Notes: a model not told the origin generated them from the sequence alone. A DNA stretch of 12,136 nt from Lachnospiraceae bacterium UBA7179 (GCA_002491195.1 DKVL01000105.1:1-12136), one strand, 5' to 3'. Shown: positions 1 through 6,118, counted from the first letter of the stretch. Made by a program: numbers and translations.

Positions 1-16
1 TCCCCTACTCGCGCGC

Positions 17-59
17 GGCCCGTGCGTCACGTTAGTGACACATTTCCTCTGCACGGGCC
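17..59. repeat. Nested inverted repeat at left window edge
   Basis: Outer arms GGCCCGTGC (17-25) and GCACGGGCC (51-59) are perfect 9-bp complements. Inside them GTCAC (26-30) and GTGAC (35-39) form a second hairpin with loop GTTA. The whole is GC-rich and sits just beyond the glnN terminator. No reading frame fits it. It could be part of a structured RNA or a repeat that continues outside the window, and the role is unknown. Confidence 0.55.
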
Positions 60-61
60 TG

Positions 62-99
62 TGCATAAAATAAAAAGTCTGACAGACTGCCAGACTTTT
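62..99 (-). terminator. Intrinsic terminator of glnN
   Basis: Downstream of the glnN stop codon, the minus strand reads a 9-bp stem (AAAAGTCTG and CAGACTTTT, plus-strand positions 73-81 and 91-99) with a 9-nt loop, followed by the T-rich run TTTTTATTTTAT. This is a classical rho-independent terminator only about 12 nt after the stop. The A-rich left flank might also allow some function on the plus strand. Confidence 0.88.
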
Positions 100-110
100 C
101 ATTTCGCTAA

Positions 111-2222
111 TTATACTTCGAACATCAACTCACCGTATGTAGGAATCGGCCAGATTGTTCCGTCCACAATCATTTCAAGCTTATCAATCGGTGCACGGAG
201 TGCATCCATAGCCGCCCTGACAGTGTCCTTATAATAGAATGCTAACTCCTTCGCATCAGAAATCTTAGAAGCGCCTGCCTCTACCTCCTTCAGGGAATTG
301 AGTGCCTTCTTAGCCTCTGCAAGAAGTTCATCAACCTCGGTCAGCATTTCCACCTGCGCCTCTGCCGTCGCGCCTGCTTCTTTAATCGCGATCACAGTAT
401 TCGCAAGGTCGCCCGCATAGGAGGCCACTGCCGGGATGATATCCTTTCCAGCCATATCAATCATCGTGAGCGCCTCAATGTTGATCGTCTTCGCATAGGT
501 TTCATAAATAATCTCCTCGCGTGACTCAAGCTCAACCCTGGTGAAAATGCCAAACTGCTCAAACAAAGCCACTGCCTTGTCTGTCGTGAGTGTAGAAGCA
601 GCCTCGATCATGGACTTAATATTGGGAAGTCCGCGTCTTTCCGCCTCTGCAACCCACTCATCCGAATATCCATCCCCGTTAAAGATGATTCTCTGGTGCT
701 TTGTCATATACTCCTTGATGATATCGTGTACTTCCATGTCGAAATCCTCTGCCTTTTCCAGCCTGTCAGCCGCCTCGCAGAATGCCTCCGCAACGATCGC
801 ATTCAGCGTGGTGTTCGGACTTGCAATGGAATCCGCAGAACCAACCATACGGAACTCAAACTTATTTCCGGTAAATGCAAACGGTGAAGTTCTGTTTCTG
901 TCGGTCGCATCTTTCTCAAAATCAGGCAGTGTGGACACGCCGGTCTCCAGCTTTCCGCCCTGCTTCACCTTCGCCGCATCGCCTGTCTCCACCAGCTGTC
1001 TCACAACATCCTCAAGCTGGTCGCCAAGGAAAACGGAAATGATTGCCGGAGGCGCCTCGTTTGCGCCAAGTCTGTGGTCATTTCCCACATCGGACGCCGA
1101 CTGGCGCAGTAAGTCCGCATGGGTGTCCACTGCCTTCAAAATGCAGGCAAGTACCAATAAAAACTGGATATTCTTGTTCGGCGTATCGCCCGGATCCAGC
1201 AGGTTCTCGCCGTTGTCTGTCGTGATGGACCAGTTGTTATGCTTACCAGAACCATTCACGCCCGCATAAGGTTTCTCATGAAGCAGACATCTTAAATCAT
1301 GCTTGTAGGCAACGCGTTTCATCGCCTCCATTACCAGCTGGTTGTGATCTACTGCAATATTGGCTGTTTCATAGATCGGCGCTAACTCGTGCTGCGCAGG
1401 AGCAACCTCATTGTGCTGTGTCTTTGCTGTAACACCCAGCTTCCAGAGCTCCTCATTCAGATCTTTCATATATGCGCCGACGCGCTCCTTGATGACGCCA
1501 AAGTAATGATCCTCCATCTCCTGCCCTTTCGGAGCGGGTGCGCCAAACAGTGTGCGGCCTGCAAACATCAGGTCCTTTCTCTGCAGATAGAGGTCCTTGT
1601 CTACCAGGAAATACTCCTGCTCTGGTCCGACAGAAGCCGTAACCTTCGTAGCCCCTGTATTTCCAAATAATTTTACAATGCGGAGCGCCTGCTCGCTCAA
1701 CGCCTCCATGGAGCGCAGCAGCGGCGTCTTCTTGTCAAGCGCCTCGCCCGTGTAAGAACAGAACGCTGTCGGAATACAGAGGATCACGCCGCAGCCGGAT
1801 TCTTTCAAAAATGCCGGCGAAGTGATATCCCATGCCGTATAACCTCTCGCCTCGAATGTAGCGCGAAGTCCGCCTGACGGGAATGAGGACGCATCCGGTT
1901 CCCCTTTGATCAGCTCTTTTCCCGAAAACTCCATCAACATTTTCCCCTCGGAATCAGGATGGGACACAAAGGAATCATGCTTCTCCGCCGTGATGCCTGT
2001 CAGCGGCTGGAACCAGTGTGTATAATGCGTTGCACCGTTCTCCACAGCCCAGTCCTTCATCGCCTTTGCCACGACATCCGCGGTCGCCATGGAAAGCTCT
2101 CCGCCATGATCCATAACCCGCTTTACTTCCAGAAAGACCTTTCTGGTGAGCCGCTCTTTCATCTTTTCAACCGTAAAGACTCTCTCACCAAAGATTTTTT
2201 CCACGTTTAATGGTTCGCTCAT
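111..2222 (-). CDS. glnN: Type III glutamine synthetase
   Basis: This cytosolic enzyme makes glutamine from glutamate, ammonia and ATP, the central step of ammonium assimilation. At 703 residues it has the usual length of GSIII, which is much longer than GSI or GSII. Visible motifs are THYTHWFQPLTG (65-76), SSFPSGGLRATFEARGY (112-128), the metal/substrate region GPEQEYFLVD (199-208), QHNEVAPAQHELAPIYE (269-285) and HEKPYAGVNGSGKHNNWS (315-332). The last includes the GSGKHNNW signature near the ammonium/glutamate site. Start: ATG preceded by GCGAGGAAATCAAT on the minus strand, an acceptable Shine-Dalgarno. The reading frame is intact and closed by a strong terminator. It is the last gene of the window in transcription order, 479 bp from trhP, and probably has its own regulated promoter because a leader terminator lies about 110-150 nt upstream of the start. 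The identification is very secure. Only the symbol is a naming choice (glnN or glnA). Confidence 0.97.
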   Translation of the reverse strand: MSEPLNVEKIFGERVFTVEKMKERLTRKVFLEVKRVMDHGGELSMATADVVAKAMKDWAVENGATHYTHWFQPLTGITAEKHDSFVSHPDSEGKMLMEFSGKELIKGEPDASSFPSGGLRATFEARGYTAWDITSPAFLKESGCGVILCIPTAFCSYTGEALDKKTPLLRSMEALSEQALRIVKLFGNTGATKVTASVGPEQEYFLVDKDLYLQRKDLMFAGRTLFGAPAPKGQEMEDHYFGVIKERVGAYMKDLNEELWKLGVTAKTQHNEVAPAQHELAPIYETANIAVDHNQLVMEAMKRVAYKHDLRCLLHEKPYAGVNGSGKHNNWSITTDNGENLLDPGDTPNKNIQFLLVLACILKAVDTHADLLRQSASDVGNDHRLGANEAPPAIISVFLGDQLEDVVRQLVETGDAAKVKQGGKLETGVSTLPDFEKDATDRNRTSPFAFTGNKFEFRMVGSADSIASPNTTLNAIVAEAFCEAADRLEKAEDFDMEVHDIIKEYMTKHQRIIFNGDGYSDEWVAEAERRGLPNIKSMIEAASTLTTDKAVALFEQFGIFTRVELESREEIIYETYAKTINIEALTMIDMAGKDIIPAVASYAGDLANTVIAIKEAGATAEAQVEMLTEVDELLAEAKKALNSLKEVEAGASKISDAKELAFYYKDTVRAAMDALRAPIDKLEMIVDGTIWPIPTYGELMFEV

Positions 2223-2243
2223 ATTGATTTCCTCGCTTTCTAT

Positions 2244-2263
2244 TGATCATGATGTGATCATGA
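2244..2263. repeat. Tandem TGATCATGA repeat before glnN start
   Basis: Two perfect copies of TGATCATGA lie 11 bp apart (2244-2252 and 2255-2263), about one helical turn. Each contains the palindrome TGATCA. They lie about 22-41 bp upstream of the glnN ATG, downstream of the leader terminator. A protein-binding site or mRNA structure is possible. No known operator was recognised. Confidence 0.4.
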
Positions 2264-2328
2264 CGCCCGACTGCATTCTTTGTATGCCAAGCAGCACATT
2301 CTGTGCGTTATCGCGTTTGTCTGTCTAC

Positions 2329-2368
2329 AAAAAAAGTTCCAAAAAAAGAGATTATTCTTTTTTGGAAC
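2329..2368 (-). terminator. Intrinsic terminator in the glnN leader
   Basis: Read on the minus strand, an 11-bp stem (GTTCCAAAAAA with TTTTTTGGAAC; plus-strand arms 2336-2346 and 2358-2368) is followed at once by seven T residues. It lies upstream of glnN on the same strand and ends about 107 nt before the ATG. It therefore either ends an upstream transcript or, more likely, attenuates glnN. Its 5' arm shares GTTC with an upstream hairpin (2365-2378), which is the arrangement of an antitermination switch. Confidence 0.75.
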
Positions 2369-2378
2369 ACCTTCGTTC
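2365..2378 (-). promoter_or_regulatory. Alternative hairpin overlapping the glnN leader terminator (ANTAR-type candidate)
   Basis: On the minus strand GAAC-GAAGGT-GTTC forms a 4-bp stem with a six-base loop, and its 3' arm is also the start of the terminator 5' arm, so the two folds exclude each other. About 8 nt upstream lies a second small hairpin (palindrome ATGATATATCAT, 2387-2398). Paired hexaloop hairpins, the second overlapping a terminator, are the known target layout of ANTAR-domain antiterminators (for example EutV, and NitR for clostridial glnA). The known loop consensus has A at position 1 and G at position 4; here position 4 is G but position 1 is G, so the match is partial. Confidence 0.45.
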
Positions 2379-2469
2379 GCGTTATCATGATATATCATTT
2401 TTGAAAATTAATTATGCCTGATTGCTTTTACTTTCTATACAATAATATATTCAAAGCAAAAAATCAAGA

Positions 2470-2538
2470 CTTTCCTGAAAAAAAATCTACTGTTTTTTGT
2501 CTTTTCTGCATTTTGCATAGATACTTTTTTCAGGAAAG
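2470..2538. repeat. 14-bp perfect inverted repeat with 41-nt loop
   Basis: Arms CTTTCCTGAAAAAA (2470-2483) and TTTTTTCAGGAAAG (2525-2538) are exact complements. After a short bulge the fold can continue through TCTA/TAGA (2486-2489 and 2518-2521). The loop contains TGCATTTTGCA. No strong T-run follows on either strand at the right place for a canonical terminator, although the minus side continues TCTTGATTTTTT. It could be a weak terminator after trhP, a structured leader or a small repeat element. Confidence 0.55.
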
Positions 2539-2635
2539 CCTGTTTTTCGTTAATTTATACCACGCACAAATATTTCATCATACTGCATTTTCCATTTATT
2601 TTTATCCCAGCTGCTTTTCACACAAAGTGTATTAG

Positions 2636-2686
2636 AGCGTGTTTGAAAAATGCTTTCTGTCACAGGAATGATTTTTCAAACACGCT
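2636..2686. repeat. 16-bp inverted repeat just downstream of trhP
   Basis: Arms AGCGTGTTTGAAAAAT (2636-2651) and ATTTTTCAAACACGCT (2671-2686) are perfect complements around a 19-nt centre that itself contains CTGT/ACAG. It begins 15 nt after the trhP stop on the minus strand. The sequence after it on that strand (CTAATACAC) lacks a U-run, so it is not a standard intrinsic terminator. It could protect a 3' end, or be a dispersed REP-like palindrome. Confidence 0.6.
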
Positions 2687-2701
2687 TTAGCCAGCAAACG
2701 T

Positions 2702-3967
2702 TTACAGACTGCCATCCTTGCACTGCCGCGCGGTTTCCACACGCATCAGATCATACGGTTCTGGCTGATCTGCAAGTTCCACGTACAATATCTGTCTTGC
2801 GTGCGGACAGCTCTCGACGGCTTCCCCCTCGTCATTGTACATGGAAAGCACTTTTGTATGAATATTAGCTCCATCAGGCTTCATGATCTCAATGATATCG
2901 CCCACGCAGAACTTGTTTTTCTGCTCAAACTTCGCAAAGCCGCGCCCATCAACCGCCTCCACAATGCCAAGATATACATATTCGCTGACATAGGTGCTGT
3001 TGTCATAGATCTGCGTCGTTTCATCCGGCTTACCGAAATAAAATCCAGTCGAAAACTGACGGTACGTGCACTTTGCGATCTCAGCCCTGTACCAGTCCAT
3101 ATTGCTGTGGTATGTCTGCTCTGATTCAAAATAATCATCGATCGCTTTCCGGTAAGTGCGCGCCACGCATGCGACATAGAGCGCTGTCTTCATGCGCCCC
3201 TCAATCTTAAAACTATCGATTCCGGCTGCCACTAGCTCCGGGATATATTCGATCATACACAGATCCTTGGAATTGAAAAGAAAAGTCCCGCGCTCGTTCT
3301 CATACACAGGAAGATACTCCCCCGGACGCGTCTCCTCAACCACCGCGTATTTCCAGCGGCACGGATGCGTGCATGCTCCCTGGTTGGCATCTCTACCAGT
3401 GAAATAATTGGACAACAGGCAACGGCCGGAATAAGAGATACACATCGCCCCATGGATAAAGCTCTCAATCTCCATCTCTTCGGGGATGTTCTCCCTGATC
3501 TGTCTGATCTCTGTCAGGGAAAGCTCCCTGGCTGACACCACACGCTTTGCCCCCTGCTGCCACCAGAACCGATACGTCTGGTAATTCGTATTATTCGCCT
3601 GTGTGGAAATGTGAATATCAATCTCCGGGCAGACCTCCCTCGCGATCAGAAACATTCCGGGATCGGATATGATCAGCGCATCCGGTTTTATCTCCTTTAA
3701 TTCCTCAAAATACGTTCTCGCACCATCAAGATCGTCATTGTGCGCAAGGATATTTGCCGTCACATACACGTTCACGTCATGTTCATGCGCAAACCGAATC
3801 CCCTCCGCCATCTCCTGACTGGTAAAGTTCTTCGCCTTGGCGCGGAGTCCGAATGCTTCCCCGCCGATATATACGGCATCCGCTCCAAATATCACAGCTG
3901 TCTTTAGCACCTCCAAGCTGCTGGCTGGTACCAGAAGTTCTGGTCTGCCTGGTCTTTTCTTGTTCAT
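2702..3967 (-). CDS. trhP: U32-family tRNA uridine-34 hydroxylation protein (TrhP-like)
   Basis: This 421-residue protein carries the exact U32 signature E-x-F-x2-G-A-M-C-x4-S-G-x-C-x-x-S at residues 168-186 (ESFIHGAMCISYSGRCLLS). Four cysteines (C176, C183, C199, C203) fit the Fe-S cluster set of TrhP/RlhA-type U32 proteins. The N-terminal LLVPASSLEVLKTAVIFGADAVYIGG (11-36) begins the conserved U32 barrel domain. Although annotated historically as collagenase-like peptidases, this branch (YegQ in E. coli, YrrN/YrrO in B. subtilis) is known to make 5-hydroxyuridine at wobble position 34 of tRNAs, using prephenate-dependent chemistry. The neighbouring O-methyltransferase gene supports that role, because B. 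subtilis has yrrM-yrrN-yrrO in the same order. Only one U32 gene is present here. The start is ATG with GGAGG six bases upstream. It is separated from trmR by 289 bp that include a promoter-like sequence. Confidence 0.88.
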   Translation of the reverse strand: MNKKRPGRPELLVPASSLEVLKTAVIFGADAVYIGGEAFGLRAKAKNFTSQEMAEGIRFAHEHDVNVYVTANILAHNDDLDGARTYFEELKEIKPDALIISDPGMFLIAREVCPEIDIHISTQANNTNYQTYRFWWQQGAKRVVSARELSLTEIRQIRENIPEEMEIESFIHGAMCISYSGRCLLSNYFTGRDANQGACTHPCRWKYAVVEETRPGEYLPVYENERGTFLFNSKDLCMIEYIPELVAAGIDSFKIEGRMKTALYVACVARTYRKAIDDYFESEQTYHSNMDWYRAEIAKCTYRQFSTGFYFGKPDETTQIYDNSTYVSEYVYLGIVEAVDGRGFAKFEQKNKFCVGDIIEIMKPDGANIHTKVLSMYNDEGEAVESCPHARQILYVELADQPEPYDLMRVETARQCKDGSL

Positions 3968-4057
3968 TCTGTTCCTCCATCTTATATTACATCGTTAGGA
4001 ATTGTAGGAAAATAAGTAATGCAGCTTGCGCAGGATATTTCTTCGAGGATGTATGTC

Positions 4058-4083
4058 AAAAAACGTAGGCGTAGCGGGCTACG
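4058..4083 (-). terminator. Weak terminator-like hairpin ahead of trhP
   Basis: On the minus strand the stem CGTAG can pair with either of two CTACG copies, the second followed directly by TTTTTTG. The stem is only 5 bp (6 bp for the inner palindrome), so termination would be weak. Its place, about 45 nt after the predicted start of the promoter at 4113-4140, makes an attenuator possible. Confidence 0.25.
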
Positions 4084-4112
4084 GCAAGGCTTTTTGCCAA
4101 TTGCATATGCAA

Positions 4113-4140
4113 TTTATAATCGGAGAAATAGACAAGTCAA
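4113..4140 (-). promoter_or_regulatory. Candidate sigma-A promoter upstream of trhP
   Basis: On the minus strand TTGACT (4135-4140) is followed after 16 nt by TATAAA (4113-4118). Both boxes are close to the TTGACA/TATAAT consensus. The palindrome ATTGCATATGCAAT sits directly downstream, over the expected transcription start. It would give trhP its own promoter, independent of trmR. Confidence 0.5.
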
Positions 4141-4256
4141 GATGCATCAATCCGTCCCCTTTGCAAACTCTACTATGCAAAATTATTCGTTCCATCAGGA
4201 GCTGTAGAATAATAAGTGATGCAGCTAAGATGCGTCACTCATTTCTCTATGGTTCC

Positions 4257-4901
4257 TTACCCGCGTTTCGCAGAAAGCGTAACGCCGTCCGCAATCGGCA
4301 GAATCGTTGTTTCCAACTCCTCACAATGAGTCAATTGATACAGATATTCCCGCATTCTGTTGTGGATCGTGCGGTTTCTACGGATTACTGCATATTTTGA
4401 CTCGATCAGCTCACCCTCTTGCAGCACATTATCCGATACCAATAGTCCTGTCGGCGATAATAGTCTCAGGATATCCGGAAGGAAATTGATATACTGCCCC
4501 TTTGCCGCATCCATAAAGATCAGATCGTAGACGCTGTCCTCTTTTAACGCTGCAAGAATCTCTGCGGCATCCCCTTCTAACAGTGTGATACAGTCCGCTT
4601 TGCCTGCTTTTTTGAAATTTTCCTTTGCAAGCGGTATTCGTTTCTCATACTTTTCGATCGTTGTGATCCGACACTCTTTCGGCGCATACTCGCTCATCAG
4701 CAGTGCAGAAAACCCAATCGCTGTCCCTACCTCCAGGATATGCATCGGTCTCCCCCATGTGATCAGCAGCCTTAGCAGGCTCTGCATCTGCGGCCGGATA
4801 ATCGGCACATTCGTCTCTAGCGAATATTTCTCCAGTTCCTCTAAATAGGCTGGCTTTTCCCTGTCAAAAGAATGTAAAAACGTCAGCATTCTCTCATCCA
4901 T
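4257..4901 (-). CDS. trmR: tRNA 5-hydroxyuridine methyltransferase (TrmR-like, SAM-dependent)
   Basis: This 214-residue class I methyltransferase has the SAM-binding motif ILEVGTAIGF (55-64), an acidic strand-2 residue in TIEKYEKR (81-88), the metal-binding DAAKGQY (131-137) and SDNVL (156-160) typical of the catechol O-methyltransferase-like family, and the family segment RNRTIHNRMREY (175-186). The length and the opening PIIRPQMQSLLRLL match B. subtilis YrrM/TrmR, which methylates ho5U34 in tRNA to mo5U34. The gene is followed by a U32 hydroxylation gene, so the two successive steps are encoded together. Start: ATG preceded by AGGAAGGTGTT. A good promoter lies about 75 nt upstream, and the 5' leader can form alternative hairpins. 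A generic small-molecule O-methyltransferase is the alternative, less likely given the neighbour. Confidence 0.87.
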   Translation of the reverse strand: MDERMLTFLHSFDREKPAYLEELEKYSLETNVPIIRPQMQSLLRLLITWGRPMHILEVGTAIGFSALLMSEYAPKECRITTIEKYEKRIPLAKENFKKAGKADCITLLEGDAAEILAALKEDSVYDLIFMDAAKGQYINFLPDILRLLSPTGLLVSDNVLQEGELIESKYAVIRRNRTIHNRMREYLYQLTHCEELETTILPIADGVTLSAKRG

Positions 4902-4912
4902 AACACCTTCCT

Positions 4913-4958
4913 ATGCCTCCATGTGTATAAATACAGGAGGCATATCATCTGCCTCCTG
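4913..4958 (-). promoter_or_regulatory. Mutually exclusive hairpins in the trmR leader
   Basis: Minus-strand order is A (CAGGAGGCA, 4950-4958), B (TGCCTCCTG, 4934-4942) and C (GGAGGCAT, 4913-4920). A can pair with B over 9 bp with a 7-nt loop. B's ATGCCTCC portion can instead pair with C over 8 bp. C ends directly beside the trmR ribosome binding site AGGAAGG. Three segments sharing one partner form a possible on/off switch for translation. No ligand-binding aptamer was recognised, and the sequence between is short. Confidence 0.45.
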
Positions 4959-4973
4959 TCCAATGTTTCCTAT

Positions 4974-5002
4974 ATCATACCATAACTGCACAAGTTCCGC
5001 AA
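4974..5002 (-). promoter_or_regulatory. Sigma-A promoter of trmR
   Basis: On the minus strand TTGCGG (plus positions 4997-5002) and TATGAT (4974-4979) are spaced by exactly 17 nt. The -10 is preceded by TGG, making an extended -10. It sits in the gap between the accessory cassette and trmR, and separates the housekeeping pair from the upstream genes. The predicted transcript starts near 4967. Confidence 0.7.
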
Positions 5003-5034
5003 TGACGAAATTGCCGCCAAAAATTCAATCATTT

Positions 5035-5313
5035 TTACTTTAGATTGAACTGCTCAAAGATCTGGCCCGGTTCCTTTGTATCGACTTTCACCTGTCCGCC
5101 AGGCTCTGCGTAAACAGCGATCATAACCGGAAAATCAGCATTTTTTCCATTGCATACAAACAAATAGTTTTGTCCTGATACGATCTGCTCTGCCACCATA
5201 AGCGGTTCTACAGGCGTCAGATCAATCCTGCCCAGTGCCTTGTCCAGCGCCTCCCTATCGCTCTTAGTTACCTTTCTGAATGTTGACCATCCTCCAACTT
5301 TTTGATTTGTCAT
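5035..5313 (-). CDS. Small stefin/cystatin-like protein (putative cysteine-protease inhibitor fold)
   Basis: The protein has 92 residues, with no signal peptide or membrane segment. It shows the landmarks of family I25 cystatins in the right order: an early Gly-Gly (residues 7-8, GGWS, compare stefin GGLS), a helix-like segment (16-30), the central QxVxG motif as EQIVSGQNYLF (42-52, compare stefin TQVVAGTNYY), and a second-loop segment VYAEPGGQ (67-74, compare stefin VFKSLPGQ). Stefins are about 98 residues, so the length fits. In known cystatins these three loops wedge into papain-like proteases. Start: ATG with AGAAAGGAAAAAATT upstream. It is the last gene of the four-gene cassette, 29 bp after its neighbour, with no clear terminator after it. 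An inhibitor role, or a role as immunity or carrier protein for the cassette, is inference. The fold could be kept for something else. Confidence 0.7.
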   Translation of the reverse strand: MTNQKVGGWSTFRKVTKSDREALDKALGRIDLTPVEPLMVAEQIVSGQNYLFVCNGKNADFPVMIAVYAEPGGQVKVDTKEPGQIFEQFNLK

Positions 5314-5342
5314 AATTTTTTCCTTTCTAAGCTTATATTCTG

Positions 5343-6056
5343 TTACTTTTTATATCTACTGTATAAGACAGCAGCCAGCTTTGCAAATGCCTTTCTGGTC
5401 TCACTTGTGTTCCAATCATCGCGCACTTTTTGATTTTGTGGATCTTGTATTAGTCCCTCAAAATACTGTGGGCTGCTATTGCCTTCATATACTATGCTGC
5501 ACGCGGACAATACTTTATTCGAGAACCTGTCGATCACCTCGTTATCCTGATTTATTGGCGAATCAGGACGATCTTCATAATTATGTGGCTCTTCGTTAGC
5601 ATTGATAACTTCAGCAATTGGCACTTTTACGACACATTTCATTTCATTTTCATTCTGCTCCTCGGACTCCTCGCAAAAATCCCATATATCCCCTGTCGCA
5701 GATTCACCCAGATTCCCTGCCTGTATATTGATCAGGTAAAACCAATACTGACTTTCTCCAACTTGAGCATTTATCAGCATATTATCAGCTGTAAGCTGAC
5801 CAGCAATATCAGCCTCGCTTATATTGATATTATTCTGTGACTCCTCCCGCAGCTCGTCGCTCAATGCCTTTGCCGCTGTCCGCGTTTTCTCTTTTCTTTT
5901 TTGTCCTTCATAATAAATTTCATCCTTAGTCCCGCCAAAAAAATTAGGCAGACCTTTCAGATACGCTTCCCTTCCATTATAAGGATTTGTCTCCGCCTTA
6001 ACAGGAACATAGATAAAATCCCCATATTGAACGATACAATACACTTTATCTGACAT
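5343..6056 (-). CDS. Hypothetical protein with Nudix-like segment
   Basis: The product has 237 residues from the ATG at 6056, chosen because GGAGGAG stands six bases upstream. A longer reading from a GTG at 6101 lacks a good ribosome binding site. The N-terminal half reads LPNFFGGTKDE (36-46), then AAKALSDELREESQNNI (61-77). This resembles the Nudix box (GG...AAxRELxEExG), but about ten residues are inserted before the helix, the Arg of REL is Asp, and the final Gly is Gln. It may be a divergent or inactive Nudix-fold protein. The following YWFYLINI (104-111) fits a core strand. The middle (128-140) is strongly acidic. The C-terminal part (175-237) is not recognised. No signal peptide or membrane helix. 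It is the third gene of the cassette, 62 bp after the lectin gene and 29 bp before the cystatin-like gene. Substrate and role are unknown. Confidence 0.85.
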   Translation of the reverse strand: MSDKVYCIVQYGDFIYVPVKAETNPYNGREAYLKGLPNFFGGTKDEIYYEGQKRKEKTRTAAKALSDELREESQNNINISEADIAGQLTADNMLINAQVGESQYWFYLINIQAGNLGESATGDIWDFCEESEEQNENEMKCVVKVPIAEVINANEEPHNYEDRPDSPINQDNEVIDRFSNKVLSACSIVYEGNSSPQYFEGLIQDPQNQKVRDDWNTSETRKAFAKLAAVLYSRYKK

Positions 6057-6118
6057 TCCAATCTCCTCCATATGAATAAATATCTCTAAATACCACGACA
6101 CACCCAGCGGTCACGAAG

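Larger units (their letters stand above)
2223..2701. other. 479-bp non-coding region upstream of glnN
   Basis: No convincing gene is present. The stretch is AT-rich and holds, in minus-strand order, a 16-bp inverted repeat (2636-2686), a 14-bp inverted repeat (2470-2538), a leader terminator with an overlapping alternative hairpin (2329-2378), and a 9-nt direct repeat TGATCATGA (2244-2252 and 2255-2263) just upstream of the ribosome binding site. The 8-mer GCGTTATC occurs twice (2305-2312 and 2379-2386), on both sides of the terminator. No strong sigma-A promoter was recognised. TATAGA-like -10 words near 2430-2440 lack a good -35. Confidence 0.6.
3968..4256. other. 289-bp non-coding stretch between trmR and trhP; candidate dispersed element
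   Basis: No credible gene on either strand. The 30-mer beginning AGGAATTGTAGGAAAATAAG (3997-4026) recurs at 4197-4226 with 25 of 30 identities and exactly 200 bp offset. Between the copies lie CGTAGCGGGCTACG (inverted repeat, 4070-4083), a GGCAA/TTGCC hairpin (4083-4098), a perfect 14-bp palindrome ATTGCATATGCAAT (4100-4113) and a promoter-like sequence. A second imperfect inverted repeat lies at 4216-4238. The density of palindromes and the flanking repeats suggest an inserted repeat element inside an otherwise conserved gene pair. This is inference, since copy number elsewhere cannot be seen. Confidence 0.45.

Noticed and set aside
541..1269. 242-residue plus-strand open frame
   Set aside because: It is the antisense shadow of glnN, which is intact and well conserved in the opposite strand; Ser/Pro-rich shadow-like composition and no ribosome binding site.
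2636..2686. Calling this inverted repeat a trhP terminator
   Set aside because: No U-run on the minus strand after the stem.
2702..3967. Reading the U32 protein as a secreted collagenase
   Set aside because: No signal peptide, and the Fe-S cysteines and trmR neighbour place it with the tRNA hydroxylation branch.
3997..4226. CRISPR-like repeats
   Set aside because: Only two diverged copies 200 bp apart, no regular spacers and no cas genes.
4026..4400. 124-residue plus-strand open frame across the trmR-trhP gap
   Set aside because: It runs over palindromes and into the 3' part of trmR, has no recognisable domain or good ribosome binding site, and fits a repeat element better than a gene.
6057..6101. 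Longer GTG start for the Nudix-like gene (252 residues)
   Set aside because: No Shine-Dalgarno before the GTG, whereas the internal ATG at 6056 has GGAGGAG at ideal spacing.
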